A stretch of 64,000 nucleotides of DNA, taken from positions 310,001 through 374,000 of the forward strand of contig NZ_FQVP01000001.1 of NCBI RefSeq assembly GCF_900129395.1, read 5' to 3'. The notes below the pieces were generated by a model that searched no databases, was not told the DNA's origin, and was given only the letters and a program-made list of their open reading frames with translations. Made by a program: the position numbers and the translations under genes. Of this stretch, positions 10,076 through 19,728 are shown in pieces. The stretch comes from Pseudosulfitobacter pseudonitzschiae (GTDB taxonomy: Bacteria > Pseudomonadota > Alphaproteobacteria > Rhodobacterales > Rhodobacteraceae). Within the stretch, counting starts at the first letter, position 1. Each line of letters opens with the position of its first letter.

Positions 10076-11116
10076 ATGGCTGACTTTTTCATGAACCATC
10101 CGTTGGGCATTGCCCTGTTGATCATCGGGCAGATTTTCCTGCTGGTGATCCCGCTTCTGGTCGCTTTGGCGTTCCTGATGTACGCCGACCGCAAGATCTG
10201 GGCCGCGGTCCAGATGCGCCGGGGGCCGAACGTCGTGGGCGTCTTTGGCCTGCTGCAAAGTTTCGCGGACTTTGGCAAATATATCGTCAAAGAGGTTGTC
10301 GTGCCTGCGGGCGCCGACAAGTCGGTGTTCTTCATGGCGCCGATGGTCAGCCTTGTTATGGCGCTGATCGCCTGGGCGGTGATCCCGTTCAACGACGGTT
10401 GGGTGTTGTCCAACATCAACGTCGCAATCCTGTACGTCTTTGCCGTCTCATCGCTGGAAGTGTACGGCGTGATCATGGGCGGCTGGGCGTCGAACTCGAA
10501 ATATCCGTTCCTGGGGTCGCTGCGGTCCGCCGCGCAGATGATTTCGTACGAGGTCAGCATCGGTCTGATCATCATCGGTGTGATCATCTCGTCCGGTTCG
10601 ATGAACTTTGGTGACATCGTCAGGTCGCAGGACGGCGACTGGGGCGTCTTCAACTGGTACTGGTTGCCGCACTTCCCGATGCTGTTCTTGTTCCTGATCT
10701 CGGCGCTGGCCGAAACCAACCGCCCGCCGTTCGATCTGCCCGAGGCGGAATCGGAACTGGTGGCCGGTTATCAGGTCGAATATTCGTCCACGCCCTTCTT
10801 GCTGTTCATGATCGGTGAACTGGTGGCCGTGGTGTTGATGTGCGCGCTGATTTCGCTGATGTTCTTCGGCGGCTGGCTGTCGCCGGTGCCGTTCCTGCCC
10901 GATGGCATCGTCTGGATGATCCTGAAAATGGGCTTTGTCTTTTTCATCTTCTCGATGGTCAAGGCAATCACCCCGCGCTACCGCTATGACCAGCTGATGC
11001 GTCTGGGCTGGAAAGTGTTCCTGCCGTTCAGCCTGGTTTGGGTGGTCTTCGTGGCATTCGCTGCAAAATTTGAATGGTTCTGGGGCGTTTACGCGCGCTG
11101 GACCGTAGGGGGCTAA
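10076..11116 (+). CDS. nuoH: NADH-quinone oxidoreductase subunit H
   Basis: A 346-residue integral membrane subunit with about eight hydrophobic helices, which connects the quinone site to the proton channels. Conserved segments seen are [11 protein letters not shown]-type (here [14 protein letters not shown]), the [19 protein letters not shown] motif around residues 215-233, and [15 protein letters not shown] near the C-terminus. GAGGAC precedes the ATG as the ribosome site. Confidence 0.97.
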   Translation: MADFFMNHPLGIALLIIGQIFLLVIPLLVALAFLMYADRKIWAAVQMRRGPNVVGVFGLLQSFADFGKYIVKEVVVPAGADKSVFFMAPMVSLVMALIAWAVIPFNDGWVLSNINVAILYVFAVSSLEVYGVIMGGWASNSKYPFLGSLRSAAQMISYEVSIGLIIIGVIISSGSMNFGDIVRSQDGDWGVFNWYWLPHFPMLFLFLISALAETNRPPFDLPEAESELVAGYQVEYSSTPFLLFMIGELVAVVLMCALISLMFFGGWLSPVPFLPDGIVWMILKMGFVFFIFSMVKAITPRYRYDQLMRLGWKVFLPFSLVWVVFVAFAAKFEWFWGVYARWTVGG

Positions 11117-11118
11117 GC

Positions 11119-11613
11119 ATGACTCAGATCGACTATACCCGCGCGGCCAAATATTTCCTGTTGCAGGATTTCTGGGGCGGCATGAAGCTGGGGATGAAAT
11201 ATTTCTTCCGGCCCAAGGCGACGCTGAACTATCCCCACGAGAAGGGGCCGCTTTCCCCGCGTTTCCGGGGTGAACACGCCCTGCGCCGCTATCCTAATGG
11301 CGAAGAGCGCTGCATCGCGTGCAAACTGTGCGAGGCGATCTGCCCCGCGCAGGCGATCACCATCGACGCGGAACCCCGCGAGGACGGCAGCCGCCGCACC
11401 ACGCGCTATGACATCGACATGACCAAGTGCATCTATTGCGGTTTCTGTCAGGAAGCCTGCCCGGTGGATGCGATTGTCGAGGGGCCGAACTTTGAGTTCT
11501 CGACCGAGACCCGCGAAGAGCTGTTCTATGACAAGACCAAGCTGCTGGAAAACGGTGACCGCTGGGAAGCCGAGATTGCCCGCAACCTGGAACTGGACGC
11601 GCCGTACCGATGA
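11119..11613 (+). CDS. nuoI: NADH-quinone oxidoreductase subunit I
   Basis: A 164-residue ferredoxin-like subunit with two [4Fe-4S] clusters (N6a and N6b). The ligand motifs are [12 protein letters not shown] and [12 protein letters not shown]. The amphipathic N-terminus and the [18 protein letters not shown] segment are typical. The ATG at 11119 is chosen because it directly follows the nuoH stop; the in-frame extension to 11074 lies inside nuoH. The stop overlaps the next gene by 4 nt. Confidence 0.97.
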   Translation: MTQIDYTRAAKYFLLQDFWGGMKLGMKYFFRPKATLNYPHEKGPLSPRFRGEHALRRYPNGEERCIACKLCEAICPAQAITIDAEPREDGSRRTTRYDIDMTKCIYCGFCQEACPVDAIVEGPNFEFSTETREELFYDKTKLLENGDRWEAEIARNLELDAPYR

Positions 11614-12008
11614 GTGATTCCACCAACCCCTTTGCCGCGATGATGGCCCAGATGCAGGAAATGGCGAAAGCCTTTCCGGCGATGGAAGCGTTCGACATCC
11701 GCAAGTTCGAAGGCATGTTTCCAACCATGCCCAAGGACGTGATGGAAGCGATGTTCGGCAACGCCTTTAACGAGGGCGGTCTGGACGCGCGCACGCGGTT
11801 GCTGTTGACGCTGGCCGGGTTGGTGATGCAGGGCGCACAGAATGAAATCGCGGTGCGCCAGACGGTGCGCCACGCGGTCGAGGCAGGCGCCACCGACCAG
11901 CATATCAGCGAAACGATAGCGATGATGTCGATGTTTGCAGGCATCCCCGCAACGACCAAGGCCATGGACCTGGCGCAGGCCGTATTGAAAGAGGACAAAG
12001 AGACATGA
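11610..12008 (+). CDS. Carboxymuconolactone decarboxylase-like protein in nuo operon
   Basis: A 132-residue protein with a Met-rich N-terminus ([14 protein letters not shown]) and an all-helical C-terminal half resembling the CMD/AhpD family: [14 protein letters not shown], then [18 protein letters not shown]. There are no cysteines, so the CxxC peroxidase centre of AhpD is absent and a redox role of that kind is unlikely. ATGA overlaps occur on both sides, so it is co-translated with nuoI and nuoJ. The role in complex I biogenesis is unknown. Confidence 0.8.
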   Translation: MSDSTNPFAAMMAQMQEMAKAFPAMEAFDIRKFEGMFPTMPKDVMEAMFGNAFNEGGLDARTRLLLTLAGLVMQGAQNEIAVRQTVRHAVEAGATDQHISETIAMMSMFAGIPATTKAMDLAQAVLKEDKET

Positions 12009-12607
12009 GCGTTTTTGCCTTTTACCTGTTTGCGATCTCGGTGATCGCCGGTGGGCTGTTCACGGTCATCAGCCGCAACCCCGTGCATTCGGTGCTGTGG
12101 CTGATCCTGTCGTTCCTGTCGGCTGCGGGCCTGTTCGTGCTGTTGGGCGCGGAATTCGTCGCCATGCTGCTGGTCATTGTCTATGTCGGCGCGGTCGCGG
12201 TTCTGTTCCTGTTCGTGGTGATGATGCTGGACATCGACTTTGCCGAGCTCAAGGCCGAGATGGCGCGCTATATGCCGCTGGCCTTGCTGATCGGGCTGGT
12301 GATCCTGATGCAATTCGTCATGGCCTTTGGCGCATGGGAAGCCAACGCCGCCGCCGAAGGGCTGCGCGCACAGGCGATCCCGGTCGACCGGCACAACACC
12401 GAAGCGCTGGGGCTGATCCTCTATGACCAGTATTTCCTGCTGTTCCAGCTTGCGGGTCTGATCCTGCTGGTGGCGATGATCGGGGCCATCGTGCTGACGC
12501 TGCGCCACCGCAAGGACGTGAAACGCCAGGACGTGGTTGCACAGATGATGCGCGATCCGGCCAAGGCGATGGAACTGAAAGACGTGAAATCGGGGCAGGG
12601 GCTGTAA
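12005..12607 (+). CDS. nuoJ: NADH-quinone oxidoreductase subunit J
   Basis: A 200-residue membrane subunit with five hydrophobic helices. [19 protein letters not shown] and the glycine-containing [17 protein letters not shown] helix (the pi-bulge region) are characteristic. The C-terminal extension after [11 protein letters not shown] is polar. Its stop shares one base with the ATG of a 31-codon frame that leads into nuoK. Confidence 0.96.
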   Translation: MSVFAFYLFAISVIAGGLFTVISRNPVHSVLWLILSFLSAAGLFVLLGAEFVAMLLVIVYVGAVAVLFLFVVMMLDIDFAELKAEMARYMPLALLIGLVILMQFVMAFGAWEANAAAEGLRAQAIPVDRHNTEALGLILYDQYFLLFQLAGLILLVAMIGAIVLTLRHRKDVKRQDVVAQMMRDPAKAMELKDVKSGQGL

Positions 12608-12702
12608 TGAACTTTGCGCTGACCGCCGATGGGGATCTTGCCGCGATGGCAACGATCTGCACCGGATCTGAAATACAACAAAAAGCCGAGGGACGAGAAT
12701 GA
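12607..12702 (+). CDS. Possible 31-aa coupled micro-ORF between nuoJ and nuoK
   Basis: The ATG at 12607 shares its A with the nuoJ stop (TAATG), and the TGA at 12700-12702 overlaps the nuoK ATG as ATGA. The peptide begins [19 protein letters not shown] and ends polar. Exact coupling at both ends is the only evidence. The frame could instead be a spacer translated to carry ribosomes from nuoJ to nuoK. No homology is recognised. Confidence 0.4.
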   Translation: MNFALTADGDLAAMATICTGSEIQQKAEGRE

Positions 12703-13004
12703 TCGGACTTGAACATTACCTGACAGTTGCAGCCACGCTGTTTGTCATCGGCATCTTCGGGCTTTTCCTGAACCGCAAGAACGTGATCATCCTGCTGATG
12801 AGCATCGAACTGATGCTGCTGGCGGTGAACATCAACCTTGTGGCCTTCTCCAGTTTCCTGGGCGATCTCGTGGGGCAGGTGTTCACCCTGTTCGTGCTGA
12901 CGGTCGCCGCCGCCGAGGCCGCGATCGGCCTTGCGATCCTTGTGTGTTTCTTCCGCAACCGTGGCACAATCGCGGTTGAAGACGTCAACGTGATGAAGGG
13001 CTGA
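12699..13004 (+). CDS. nuoK: NADH-quinone oxidoreductase subunit K
   Basis: A 101-residue membrane subunit with three helices. The conserved buried glutamates appear in [15 protein letters not shown] and in [13 protein letters not shown], both needed for proton translocation in this family. A weak ribosome site (GGGACGAG) precedes the ATG. nuoL follows after 4 nt. Confidence 0.97.
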   Translation: MIGLEHYLTVAATLFVIGIFGLFLNRKNVIILLMSIELMLLAVNINLVAFSSFLGDLVGQVFTLFVLTVAAAEAAIGLAILVCFFRNRGTIAVEDVNVMKG

Positions 13005-13008
13005 ATTC

Positions 13009-15129
13009 ATGGAACTGACTATCCTGTTTGCCCCTCTGGTCGGCGCGATCCTGTGCGGCTTTGGCTGGCGCGCCTTTGGCGAAACGGCGGCGATGTGCAT
13101 TGCCACGGGGCTGTTGTTCCTGTCGGCGCTGCTGTCGTGGGTCGTGTTCCTGTCGTTTGACGGCACCACCGAGACCATCCAGATCCTGCGCTGGATCGAA
13201 AGCGGCTCGCTCAGCACCGATTGGGCGATCCGTCTGGACCGTCTGACCGCGATCATGCTGATCGTCATCACCACGGTGTCCAGCCTGGTGCATCTGTATT
13301 CGTTCGGCTACATGGATCACGATCCGCAGTGGAAAGACGACGAAAGCTATAAGCCCCGCTTTTTCGCCTATCTGTCGTTCTTTACCTTCGCCATGCTGAT
13401 GCTGGTGACCTCGGACAACCTGGTCCAGATGTTCTTTGGCTGGGAAGGCGTGGGCGTCGCGTCCTATCTGCTGATCGGCTTTTACTATCGCAAGCCGTCG
13501 GCCAACGCGGCTGCGATCAAGGCGTTCGTGGTCAACCGCGTGGGCGACTTTGGCTTTTCGCTGGGCATCTTTGCGCTGTTCTTCCTGACCGACAGCATCC
13601 GGTTTGACGACATCTTTGCCGCAGCACCCGGTCTGGCCGAGACGCAGCTTTCGTTCCTGTGGGGCGAATGGAATGCAGCCAACCTGATTGCGATCCTGTT
13701 GTTCATCGGCGCGATGGGCAAATCGGCCCAACTGCTTTTGCACACCTGGCTGCCCGACGCGATGGAAGGTCCGACTCCTGTGTCGGCGCTGATCCACGCG
13801 GCGACCATGGTGACCGCCGGTGTGTTCCTGATCTGCCGCATGTCGCCGATCATGGAGTTCGCCCCCGAGGCGACCATGTTCATCACCTTTATCGGTGCGA
13901 CGACGGCCTTCTTTGCCGCGACCGTGGGTCTGGTTCAGACCGACATCAAACGTGTGATTGCCTATTCGACCTGTTCGCAGTTGGGCTATATGTTCGTGGC
14001 CGCAGGCGTCGGCATGTATTCGGCGGCGATGTTCCACCTGCTGACGCACGCGTTCTTCAAGGCGATGCTGTTCCTGGGCGCCGGTTCGGTCATTCACGCC
14101 ATGCACCACGAGCAGGACATGACCAACTATGGCGGTCTGCGTAAGAAAATCCCATATACCTTTGCGGCGATGATGATCGGTACGCTGGCCATCACCGGTG
14201 TCGGCATTCCTCTGACGCACATCGGTTTCGCGGGCTTCCTGTCCAAGGATGCAATCATCGAAAGCGCCTATGGCGGCGGGTCGATGTACGGCTTCTGGAT
14301 GCTGGTGATTGCGGCGGCCTTTACCAGCTTTTACAGCTGGCGGTTGATCTTCCTGACGTTCTACGGCGAGCCGCGCGGTGACAAGCACACCCACGACCAC
14401 GCGCACGAAAGCCCGATGGTCATGTTGATCCCGCTGGGCGTTCTGTCGCTGGGCGCGATCTTTGCCGGGATGATCTGGTACAACAGCTTCTTTGGTCACG
14501 CCGACCAGGTGGGCAAGTTCTATGGCATTCCGGTGGCGGAAGCTGGGGCCGATGGCGCGGCCCATGTCGAGGGCGCCGCAGAAAGCCATGGCGAAGCTGC
14601 GGCCACCGAAGAGCACGCGACAGCCGAAGGCGGTCATGGTGCCGCTGGCGAACACCATCTGGCTTTCGCAGGCAAGCCGGGTGAGGGCGCGCTGTACATG
14701 GGTCCGGACAACCACGTCCTGGAAGACGCCCACGCCACGCCCGTCTGGGTCAAGGTATCGCCGTTCATCGCGATGCTGGCAGGTTTCCTGATGGCGCTGT
14801 GGTTCTACATCTGGAACCCGACACTGCCTGCACGTCTGGCCGAAAACCAGCGTCCTATCTATCTGTTCCTCAAGAACAAATGGTACTTTGACGAGCTCTA
14901 TGACGTCGTCTTTGTGCGCCCTGCCAAATGGATCGGCCGCCAGCTTTGGAAAAAGGGCGACGGCAACGTGATCGACGGCACGCTGAACGGGGTGGCCCTG
15001 GGCATCGTGCCCTTCCTGACCCGTCTCGCCGGGCGTGCGCAGTCTGGTTATATCTTTACCTATGCCTTCGCGATGGTCATCGGGATTGCCGTACTTATCA
15101 CCTGGATGACCCTCGGAGGAGCAAACTGA
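13009..15129 (+). CDS. nuoL: NADH-quinone oxidoreductase subunit L
   Basis: A large antiporter-like subunit of 706 residues with the long lateral helix at its C-terminus. Core motifs are [19 protein letters not shown], the channel helix with [20 protein letters not shown], and [18 protein letters not shown] His/Ala/Glu-rich loop at about residues 510-550 (AEEGGH-type repeats) lengthens the protein compared with the enterobacterial form. Its stop shares its last base with the nuoM start. Confidence 0.97.
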   Translation: MELTILFAPLVGAILCGFGWRAFGETAAMCIATGLLFLSALLSWVVFLSFDGTTETIQILRWIESGSLSTDWAIRLDRLTAIMLIVITTVSSLVHLYSFGYMDHDPQWKDDESYKPRFFAYLSFFTFAMLMLVTSDNLVQMFFGWEGVGVASYLLIGFYYRKPSANAAAIKAFVVNRVGDFGFSLGIFALFFLTDSIRFDDIFAAAPGLAETQLSFLWGEWNAANLIAILLFIGAMGKSAQLLLHTWLPDAMEGPTPVSALIHAATMVTAGVFLICRMSPIMEFAPEATMFITFIGATTAFFAATVGLVQTDIKRVIAYSTCSQLGYMFVAAGVGMYSAAMFHLLTHAFFKAMLFLGAGSVIHAMHHEQDMTNYGGLRKKIPYTFAAMMIGTLAITGVGIPLTHIGFAGFLSKDAIIESAYGGGSMYGFWMLVIAAAFTSFYSWRLIFLTFYGEPRGDKHTHDHAHESPMVMLIPLGVLSLGAIFAGMIWYNSFFGHADQVGKFYGIPVAEAGADGAAHVEGAAESHGEAAATEEHATAEGGHGAAGEHHLAFAGKPGEGALYMGPDNHVLEDAHATPVWVKVSPFIAMLAGFLMALWFYIWNPTLPARLAENQRPIYLFLKNKWYFDELYDVVFVRPAKWIGRQLWKKGDGNVIDGTLNGVALGIVPFLTRLAGRAQSGYIFTYAFAMVIGIAVLITWMTLGGAN

Positions 15130-16670
15130 TGGACAACCTGCTTTCCTTCACCACCTTTATCCCGGCTGTTGCGGCCCTGATCCTGGCGGTCTTCCTGCGC
15201 GGCAGCGACGCCGCATCGCAGCGCAATGCCAAGTGGGTGGCGATGTTCGCAACCACGGCCACCTTCCTTGTGTCGCTGTTCATCCTGTTCGAATTCGACC
15301 CCAGCAACACCGGGTTCCAGTTCGTCGAACAGGGCGAATGGCTGTTGGGTCTGCAATACAAGATGGGCGTTGACGGGATCAGCGTTCTGTTCGTGATGCT
15401 GACCACCTTCATGATGCCGCTGGTGATCGCGGCCAGCTGGAACGTGGACACACGGGTCAAGGAATACATGATCGCCTTCCTGCTGCTGGAAACGCTGATG
15501 CTGGGCGTGTTCATGGCGCTGGACCTGGTGCTGTTCTACCTGTTCTTCGAGGCCGGCCTGATCCCGATGTTCCTGATCATCGGCATTTGGGGCGGGGCGG
15601 ACCGCATTTATGCGAGCTTCAAGTTCTTCCTCTACACCTTCCTTGGCTCGGTACTGATGCTGGTGGCGATGGTTGCCATGTTCTCGGACGCGGGCACCAC
15701 CGATATCGTGCAACTTCTGGGCCATGAATTCGACAGCGGCACCTTCAGCATCCTGGGTGTCCAGATCGTTGGCGGCATGCAGACGCTGATGTTCCTGGCC
15801 TTCTTTGCCAGCTTTGCGGTGAAGATGCCGATGTGGCCCGTGCACACCTGGTTGCCCGACGCGCACGTCCAGGCGCCGACGGCGGGGTCCGTGGTTCTGG
15901 CGGCGATCCTGCTGAAAATGGGCGGCTATGGCTTCTTGCGGTTCAGCCTGCCGATGTTCCCCGTGGGGGCAGAGGTTCTGACGCCGCTGGTGCTGTGGAT
16001 GTCGGCGATTGCGATTGTCTATACGTCGCTGGTGGCGCTGGTGCAGGAAGACATGAAAAAGCTGATCGCCTATTCGTCGGTTGCGCACATGGGCTTTGTC
16101 ACCATGGGGATCTTTGCCGCCAACCAACAGGGCGTGGACGGTGCGATTTTCCAGATGGTCAGCCACGGGTTCATCTCCGGCGCCTTGTTCCTGTGCGTGG
16201 GCGTGATCTATGACCGTATGCACACCCGCGAGATCGACGCCTATGGCGGTCTGGTCAACCGGATGCCTGCCTATGCGATGATCTTCATGTTCTTCACCAT
16301 GGCCAACGTCGGCCTGCCGGGCACATCGGGCTTTGTCGGGGAATTCCTGACGCTGATGGGCACGTTCCAGGTGAACACATGGGTGGCCGCCGTGGCCACC
16401 ACGGGCGTGATCTTCTCGGCGGCCTATGCGCTGTGGCTGTACCGCCGCGTGGTCATGGGCGACCTGATCAAGGAAAGCCTGAAATCCATCACCGACATGA
16501 CCCGCCGCGAAAAGCTGATCTTTGCGCCGCTGGTGGCCATGACGCTGCTCTTGGGCATCTATCCTGCACTTGTGCTGGACATCATCGGGCCATCGGTTAC
16601 TGCACTGGTCAACAACTACGACACGGCCACGGCCGCGGCAGCCGCCGCGACCCCCATGGTCGGAAACTGA
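15129..16670 (+). CDS. nuoM: NADH-quinone oxidoreductase subunit M
   Basis: An antiporter-like subunit of 513 residues. The ATG at 15129 ([12 protein letters not shown]) overlaps the nuoL stop by one base. The long in-frame extension upstream lies inside nuoL. Conserved segments: [36 protein letters not shown] and [14 protein letters not shown], with the lysine and glutamates of the proton path in the usual places. Confidence 0.97.
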   Translation: MDNLLSFTTFIPAVAALILAVFLRGSDAASQRNAKWVAMFATTATFLVSLFILFEFDPSNTGFQFVEQGEWLLGLQYKMGVDGISVLFVMLTTFMMPLVIAASWNVDTRVKEYMIAFLLLETLMLGVFMALDLVLFYLFFEAGLIPMFLIIGIWGGADRIYASFKFFLYTFLGSVLMLVAMVAMFSDAGTTDIVQLLGHEFDSGTFSILGVQIVGGMQTLMFLAFFASFAVKMPMWPVHTWLPDAHVQAPTAGSVVLAAILLKMGGYGFLRFSLPMFPVGAEVLTPLVLWMSAIAIVYTSLVALVQEDMKKLIAYSSVAHMGFVTMGIFAANQQGVDGAIFQMVSHGFISGALFLCVGVIYDRMHTREIDAYGGLVNRMPAYAMIFMFFTMANVGLPGTSGFVGEFLTLMGTFQVNTWVAAVATTGVIFSAAYALWLYRRVVMGDLIKESLKSITDMTRREKLIFAPLVAMTLLLGIYPALVLDIIGPSVTALVNNYDTATAAAAAATPMVGN

Positions 16671-16686
16671 TAAAGGAACGGGACCC

Positions 16687-18126
16687 ATGTCCGCTGATCT
16701 GACGCTTATTCTTCCCGAGATCGTTCTGGCCGTTTTTGCGATGCTGGGCCTTTTGGGTGCGGTCTATACCGGCAAGGACGCGCTGGCCTCTGCACTGGTC
16801 TGGGCCACCTCGGCGTTGTTTGTGCTGGTTGCTCTTTGGGTCGGTCTGGCCGCACCCGAGACGCACACCGGGTTCGGTGGCATGTTCATCGACGACGGGT
16901 TCTCGCGCTTTGCCAAGGTGACGCTGCTGCTGTCCGCCGCTGCCGTCCTGGCGATGTCCGAAGGATACATGTCCGCGCGCGGCCTGTTGCGTTTCGAGTA
17001 TCCCATCCTGATCACGCTGGCCGTGGTCGGCATGATGGTGATGGTCAGCGCGGGCGACCTGATGTCGCTGTACATGGGCCTCGAACTGCAATCGCTGGCG
17101 CTTTACGTGGTGGCCTCGCTGCGCCGCGACTCGGTCAAGTCGACCGAGGCGGGCCTGAAATACTTTGTGCTGGGCGCGCTCAGCTCGGGTCTGCTGCTGT
17201 ACGGCGCATCGCTGATCTACGGCTATGCGGGCACCACGCTGTTTTCGGGCATCATCCAGACCGCGCAGACAGGCGACGTGTCGCTGGGTCTGTTGTTTGG
17301 CCTGATCTTCGTGATCTCGGGTCTGGCGTTCAAAGTCTCCGCCGTGCCGTTCCACATGTGGACGCCGGACGTCTACGAAGGCGCGCCGACACCGGTCACC
17401 GCCTTTTTCGCAACCGCGCCCAAGGTCGCCGCGATGGGCCTGTTCGCCCGCGTGATGCATGACGCCTTTGGCAATGCGGTGGGGGATTGGCAACAGGTGG
17501 TGGCGCTGATTTCGCTGCTGTCGATGTTCCTGGGCGCGATTGCCGCCATCGGTCAGACCAACATCAAACGCCTGATGGCCTATTCCTCGATTGCCCACAT
17601 GGGCTATGCGCTGATGGGTCTGGCGTCTGGCACGATCTTTGGCGTGCAGGCGATGCTGGTCTATCTGGCGATCTACGTCACGATGAACGTGGGCACCTTT
17701 GCCTTTATCCTGATGATGGAACGGGACGGACAGCCGGTGGTCGATGTGGCCTCGCTGAACATGTATGCCAAGCGCGAGCCGGGCAAGGCGCTGGCGATGC
17801 TGGTGCTGTTGTTCTCGCTGGCTGGTGTGCCGCCGATGCTGGGCTTTTTCGGCAAGCTTTACGTGCTGCGCGCGGCCTATGAGGGCGGATTGGCCTGGCT
17901 GGCGATTGCCGGTGTGGTCGCATCCGTCATCGGTGCCTTCTATTACCTGCGCATCGTGTTCTACATGTACTTTGGCGACGAGAACGCCGAAGGGCTGGAT
18001 GGCGGCAAGTCGCCCGTGTTGTGGGGCTTTCTGATGGCCTCTGCCGTGGTGATGGTGCTGGGCATCGTCAACATGTTCGGGGTCGAGGGGGCGGCGGCTG
18101 CGGCGGCTGCGTCTCTTGTCAACTGA
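16687..18126 (+). CDS. nuoN: NADH-quinone oxidoreductase subunit N
   Basis: The third antiporter-like subunit, 479 residues from the ATG at 16687 ([11 protein letters not shown]). Seen are [39 protein letters not shown] and [18 protein letters not shown]. It ends the nuo genes. A short alanine-rich tail precedes the stop. birA follows after 63 nt with no clear terminator, so read-through into birA, coaX and rnj is possible. Confidence 0.97.
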   Translation: MSADLTLILPEIVLAVFAMLGLLGAVYTGKDALASALVWATSALFVLVALWVGLAAPETHTGFGGMFIDDGFSRFAKVTLLLSAAAVLAMSEGYMSARGLLRFEYPILITLAVVGMMVMVSAGDLMSLYMGLELQSLALYVVASLRRDSVKSTEAGLKYFVLGALSSGLLLYGASLIYGYAGTTLFSGIIQTAQTGDVSLGLLFGLIFVISGLAFKVSAVPFHMWTPDVYEGAPTPVTAFFATAPKVAAMGLFARVMHDAFGNAVGDWQQVVALISLLSMFLGAIAAIGQTNIKRLMAYSSIAHMGYALMGLASGTIFGVQAMLVYLAIYVTMNVGTFAFILMMERDGQPVVDVASLNMYAKREPGKALAMLVLLFSLAGVPPMLGFFGKLYVLRAAYEGGLAWLAIAGVVASVIGAFYYLRIVFYMYFGDENAEGLDGGKSPVLWGFLMASAVVMVLGIVNMFGVEGAAAAAAASLVN

Positions 18127-18148
18127 TCCGGTGATGCTGGTGGCTGCT

Positions 18149-18187
18149 GAGGGCGCCTCCGGCGGGGACTGTCCCGAACCAGAGAAG
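18149..18187 (+). repeat. Degenerate copy of dispersed repeat, copy 8
   Basis: The stretch GCGCCTCCGGCGGGGAC, followed by a pyrimidine/purine run ending AGAGAAG, resembles the GCCTCCGGCGGGAG core plus AAGATGAAG end of the copy at 53554-53588. It is reversed relative to the upstream gene nuoN and reaches almost to the birA start. The match is partial and may be chance. Confidence 0.35.
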
Positions 18188-18189
18188 AC

Positions 18190-18939
18190 ATGACCGGCTG
18201 GCCTGACGGATACGGACGCCGCGTGCTGCAAAGCGTCGATTCGACGCTGTCCGAGGCGGCACGCATGGCCGCCGATGCGTCGGGGCCGGTCTGGATCATG
18301 GCCGAACAACAGACAGCCGCGCGGGGCCGGCGCGGGCGGCCCTGGTCCATGCCTGCGGGCAACTTCGCCGCGACGCTGCTGTTGCCGGTGTCCGAGGCGC
18401 CGGGGCAGGCGGCCTTGCGGTCCTTCGTGGCATCGCTGGCCTTGTACGAGGCACTGGTGGCGGCAACGGGCCGCGCCGACATATTTGCACTGAAATGGCC
18501 CAACGACGTGCTTTTGCGCGGGGGCAAGCTGGCGGGCATCCTGCTGGAAAGCGCAGGCCAGGGTGCGCAACTGCGGCACCTGGCGATCGGCATCGGCGTG
18601 AACCTGGCCGCGGCCCCCGGCGCGGATGAGGTCGAGGCGGGGGCCGTGCGCCCCGTGTCGCTCAAGGGCGAACTGGGCACCGTGATCGCGCCCGAGGCAT
18701 TTCTGGACCTGCTGGCCGAGGCCTATGCCCGGTTCGAGACCCAATTCACCACATACGGCTTTGCGCCGATCCGCAGCGCCTGGTTGAGCCACGCCGCCCG
18801 CTTGGGCGAAGTGATCACCGCGCGCACGACCCGCGACGAGACCACGGGCACCTTTGCCGATGTGGACAGCGCGGGAAACCTGATACTGGAGACATCCAAA
18901 GGCCCCGTGCCGATCACGGCGGCCGAGGTCTATTTCTAA
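18190..18939 (+). CDS. birA: Biotin--[acetyl-CoA-carboxylase] ligase
   Basis: Activates biotin with ATP and attaches it to the lysine of biotin carboxyl carrier proteins. The 249-residue protein lacks the N-terminal DNA-binding domain of E. coli BirA, so it is a ligase only. EQQTAARGRRGRPW is the biotinyl-AMP loop (GRGRxGR type), KWPNDVLLRGGKLAGIL is the catalytic lysine segment, and IGIGVNLA follows. The SH3-like C-terminal domain ends the protein. Placement downstream of nuoN and upstream of coaX is common in Rhodobacterales. Confidence 0.95.
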   Translation: MTGWPDGYGRRVLQSVDSTLSEAARMAADASGPVWIMAEQQTAARGRRGRPWSMPAGNFAATLLLPVSEAPGQAALRSFVASLALYEALVAATGRADIFALKWPNDVLLRGGKLAGILLESAGQGAQLRHLAIGIGVNLAAAPGADEVEAGAVRPVSLKGELGTVIAPEAFLDLLAEAYARFETQFTTYGFAPIRSAWLSHAARLGEVITARTTRDETTGTFADVDSAGNLILETSKGPVPITAAEVYF

Positions 18940-18951
18940 GGGGGAGCGCAT

Positions 18952-19725
18952 ATGCTTCTGGCCATCGACTGCGGCAACACGAACACGGTTTTTTCGATCT
19001 GGGACGGTGAAAGCTTTATCGGCACCTGGCGCACCTCGACCGACTGGCAGCGCACGGCGGACCAATATTATGTCTGGCTGTCGACGCTGATGAAATTCCA
19101 GAAGATCGACGTTGAAATCACCGACATGATCATCAGCTCGACCGTGCCGCGCGTGGTGTTCAACCTGCGTGTGCTGGCCGACCGTTATTTCCACACACGT
19201 CCCATCGTGGTGGGCAAGCCCGACTGCCTGTTGCCCGTGGATGTGCGCGTGGACACGGGCACTGCCGTGGGGCCGGACCGGCTGGTCAATACCGTGGCCG
19301 GACATGATCTTTACGGTGGCAACCTGATCGTGGTGGATTTCGGCACCGCCACCACCTTTGACGTGGTCAGCGAGGATGGCGCCTATATCGGCGGGGTGAT
19401 TGCGCCCGGTGTGAACCTCAGCCTTGAGGCGCTGCACCACGCCGCCGCCGCCTTGCCCCATGTGGACATTGCCAAACCGCAGTCGGTGATCGGCACCAAC
19501 ACTGTTGCCTGTATGCAATCCGGCGTCTTTTGGGGTTACGTCGGACTGGTGAAAGAGATATGTGCCCGGATCAAGGGCGAACGGGCGCGCGAGATGAAAA
19601 TTATCTCGACCGGCGGACTGGCACCATTGTTCCAGCAGACTGAAGACCTGTTTGACGAATTTCATGATGATTTGACGATGCACGGGCTGACCGTGATCCA
19701 TCGATACAACAAGGAAAATAACTGA
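18952..19725 (+). CDS. coaX: Type III pantothenate kinase
   Basis: Phosphorylates pantothenate in the first committed step of coenzyme A synthesis. The 257-residue length is normal. The phosphate loop DCGNTNTVF is at residues 5-13, GPDRLVN follows, and VVDFGTATTFDVV is the second ATP motif. GGG(G)AGCG at 18940 is the ribosome site. It lies 3 nt upstream of rnj. Confidence 0.96.
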   Translation: MLLAIDCGNTNTVFSIWDGESFIGTWRTSTDWQRTADQYYVWLSTLMKFQKIDVEITDMIISSTVPRVVFNLRVLADRYFHTRPIVVGKPDCLLPVDVRVDTGTAVGPDRLVNTVAGHDLYGGNLIVVDFGTATTFDVVSEDGAYIGGVIAPGVNLSLEALHHAAAALPHVDIAKPQSVIGTNTVACMQSGVFWGYVGLVKEICARIKGERAREMKIISTGGLAPLFQQTEDLFDEFHDDLTMHGLTVIHRYNKENN

Positions 19726-19728
19726 CTT

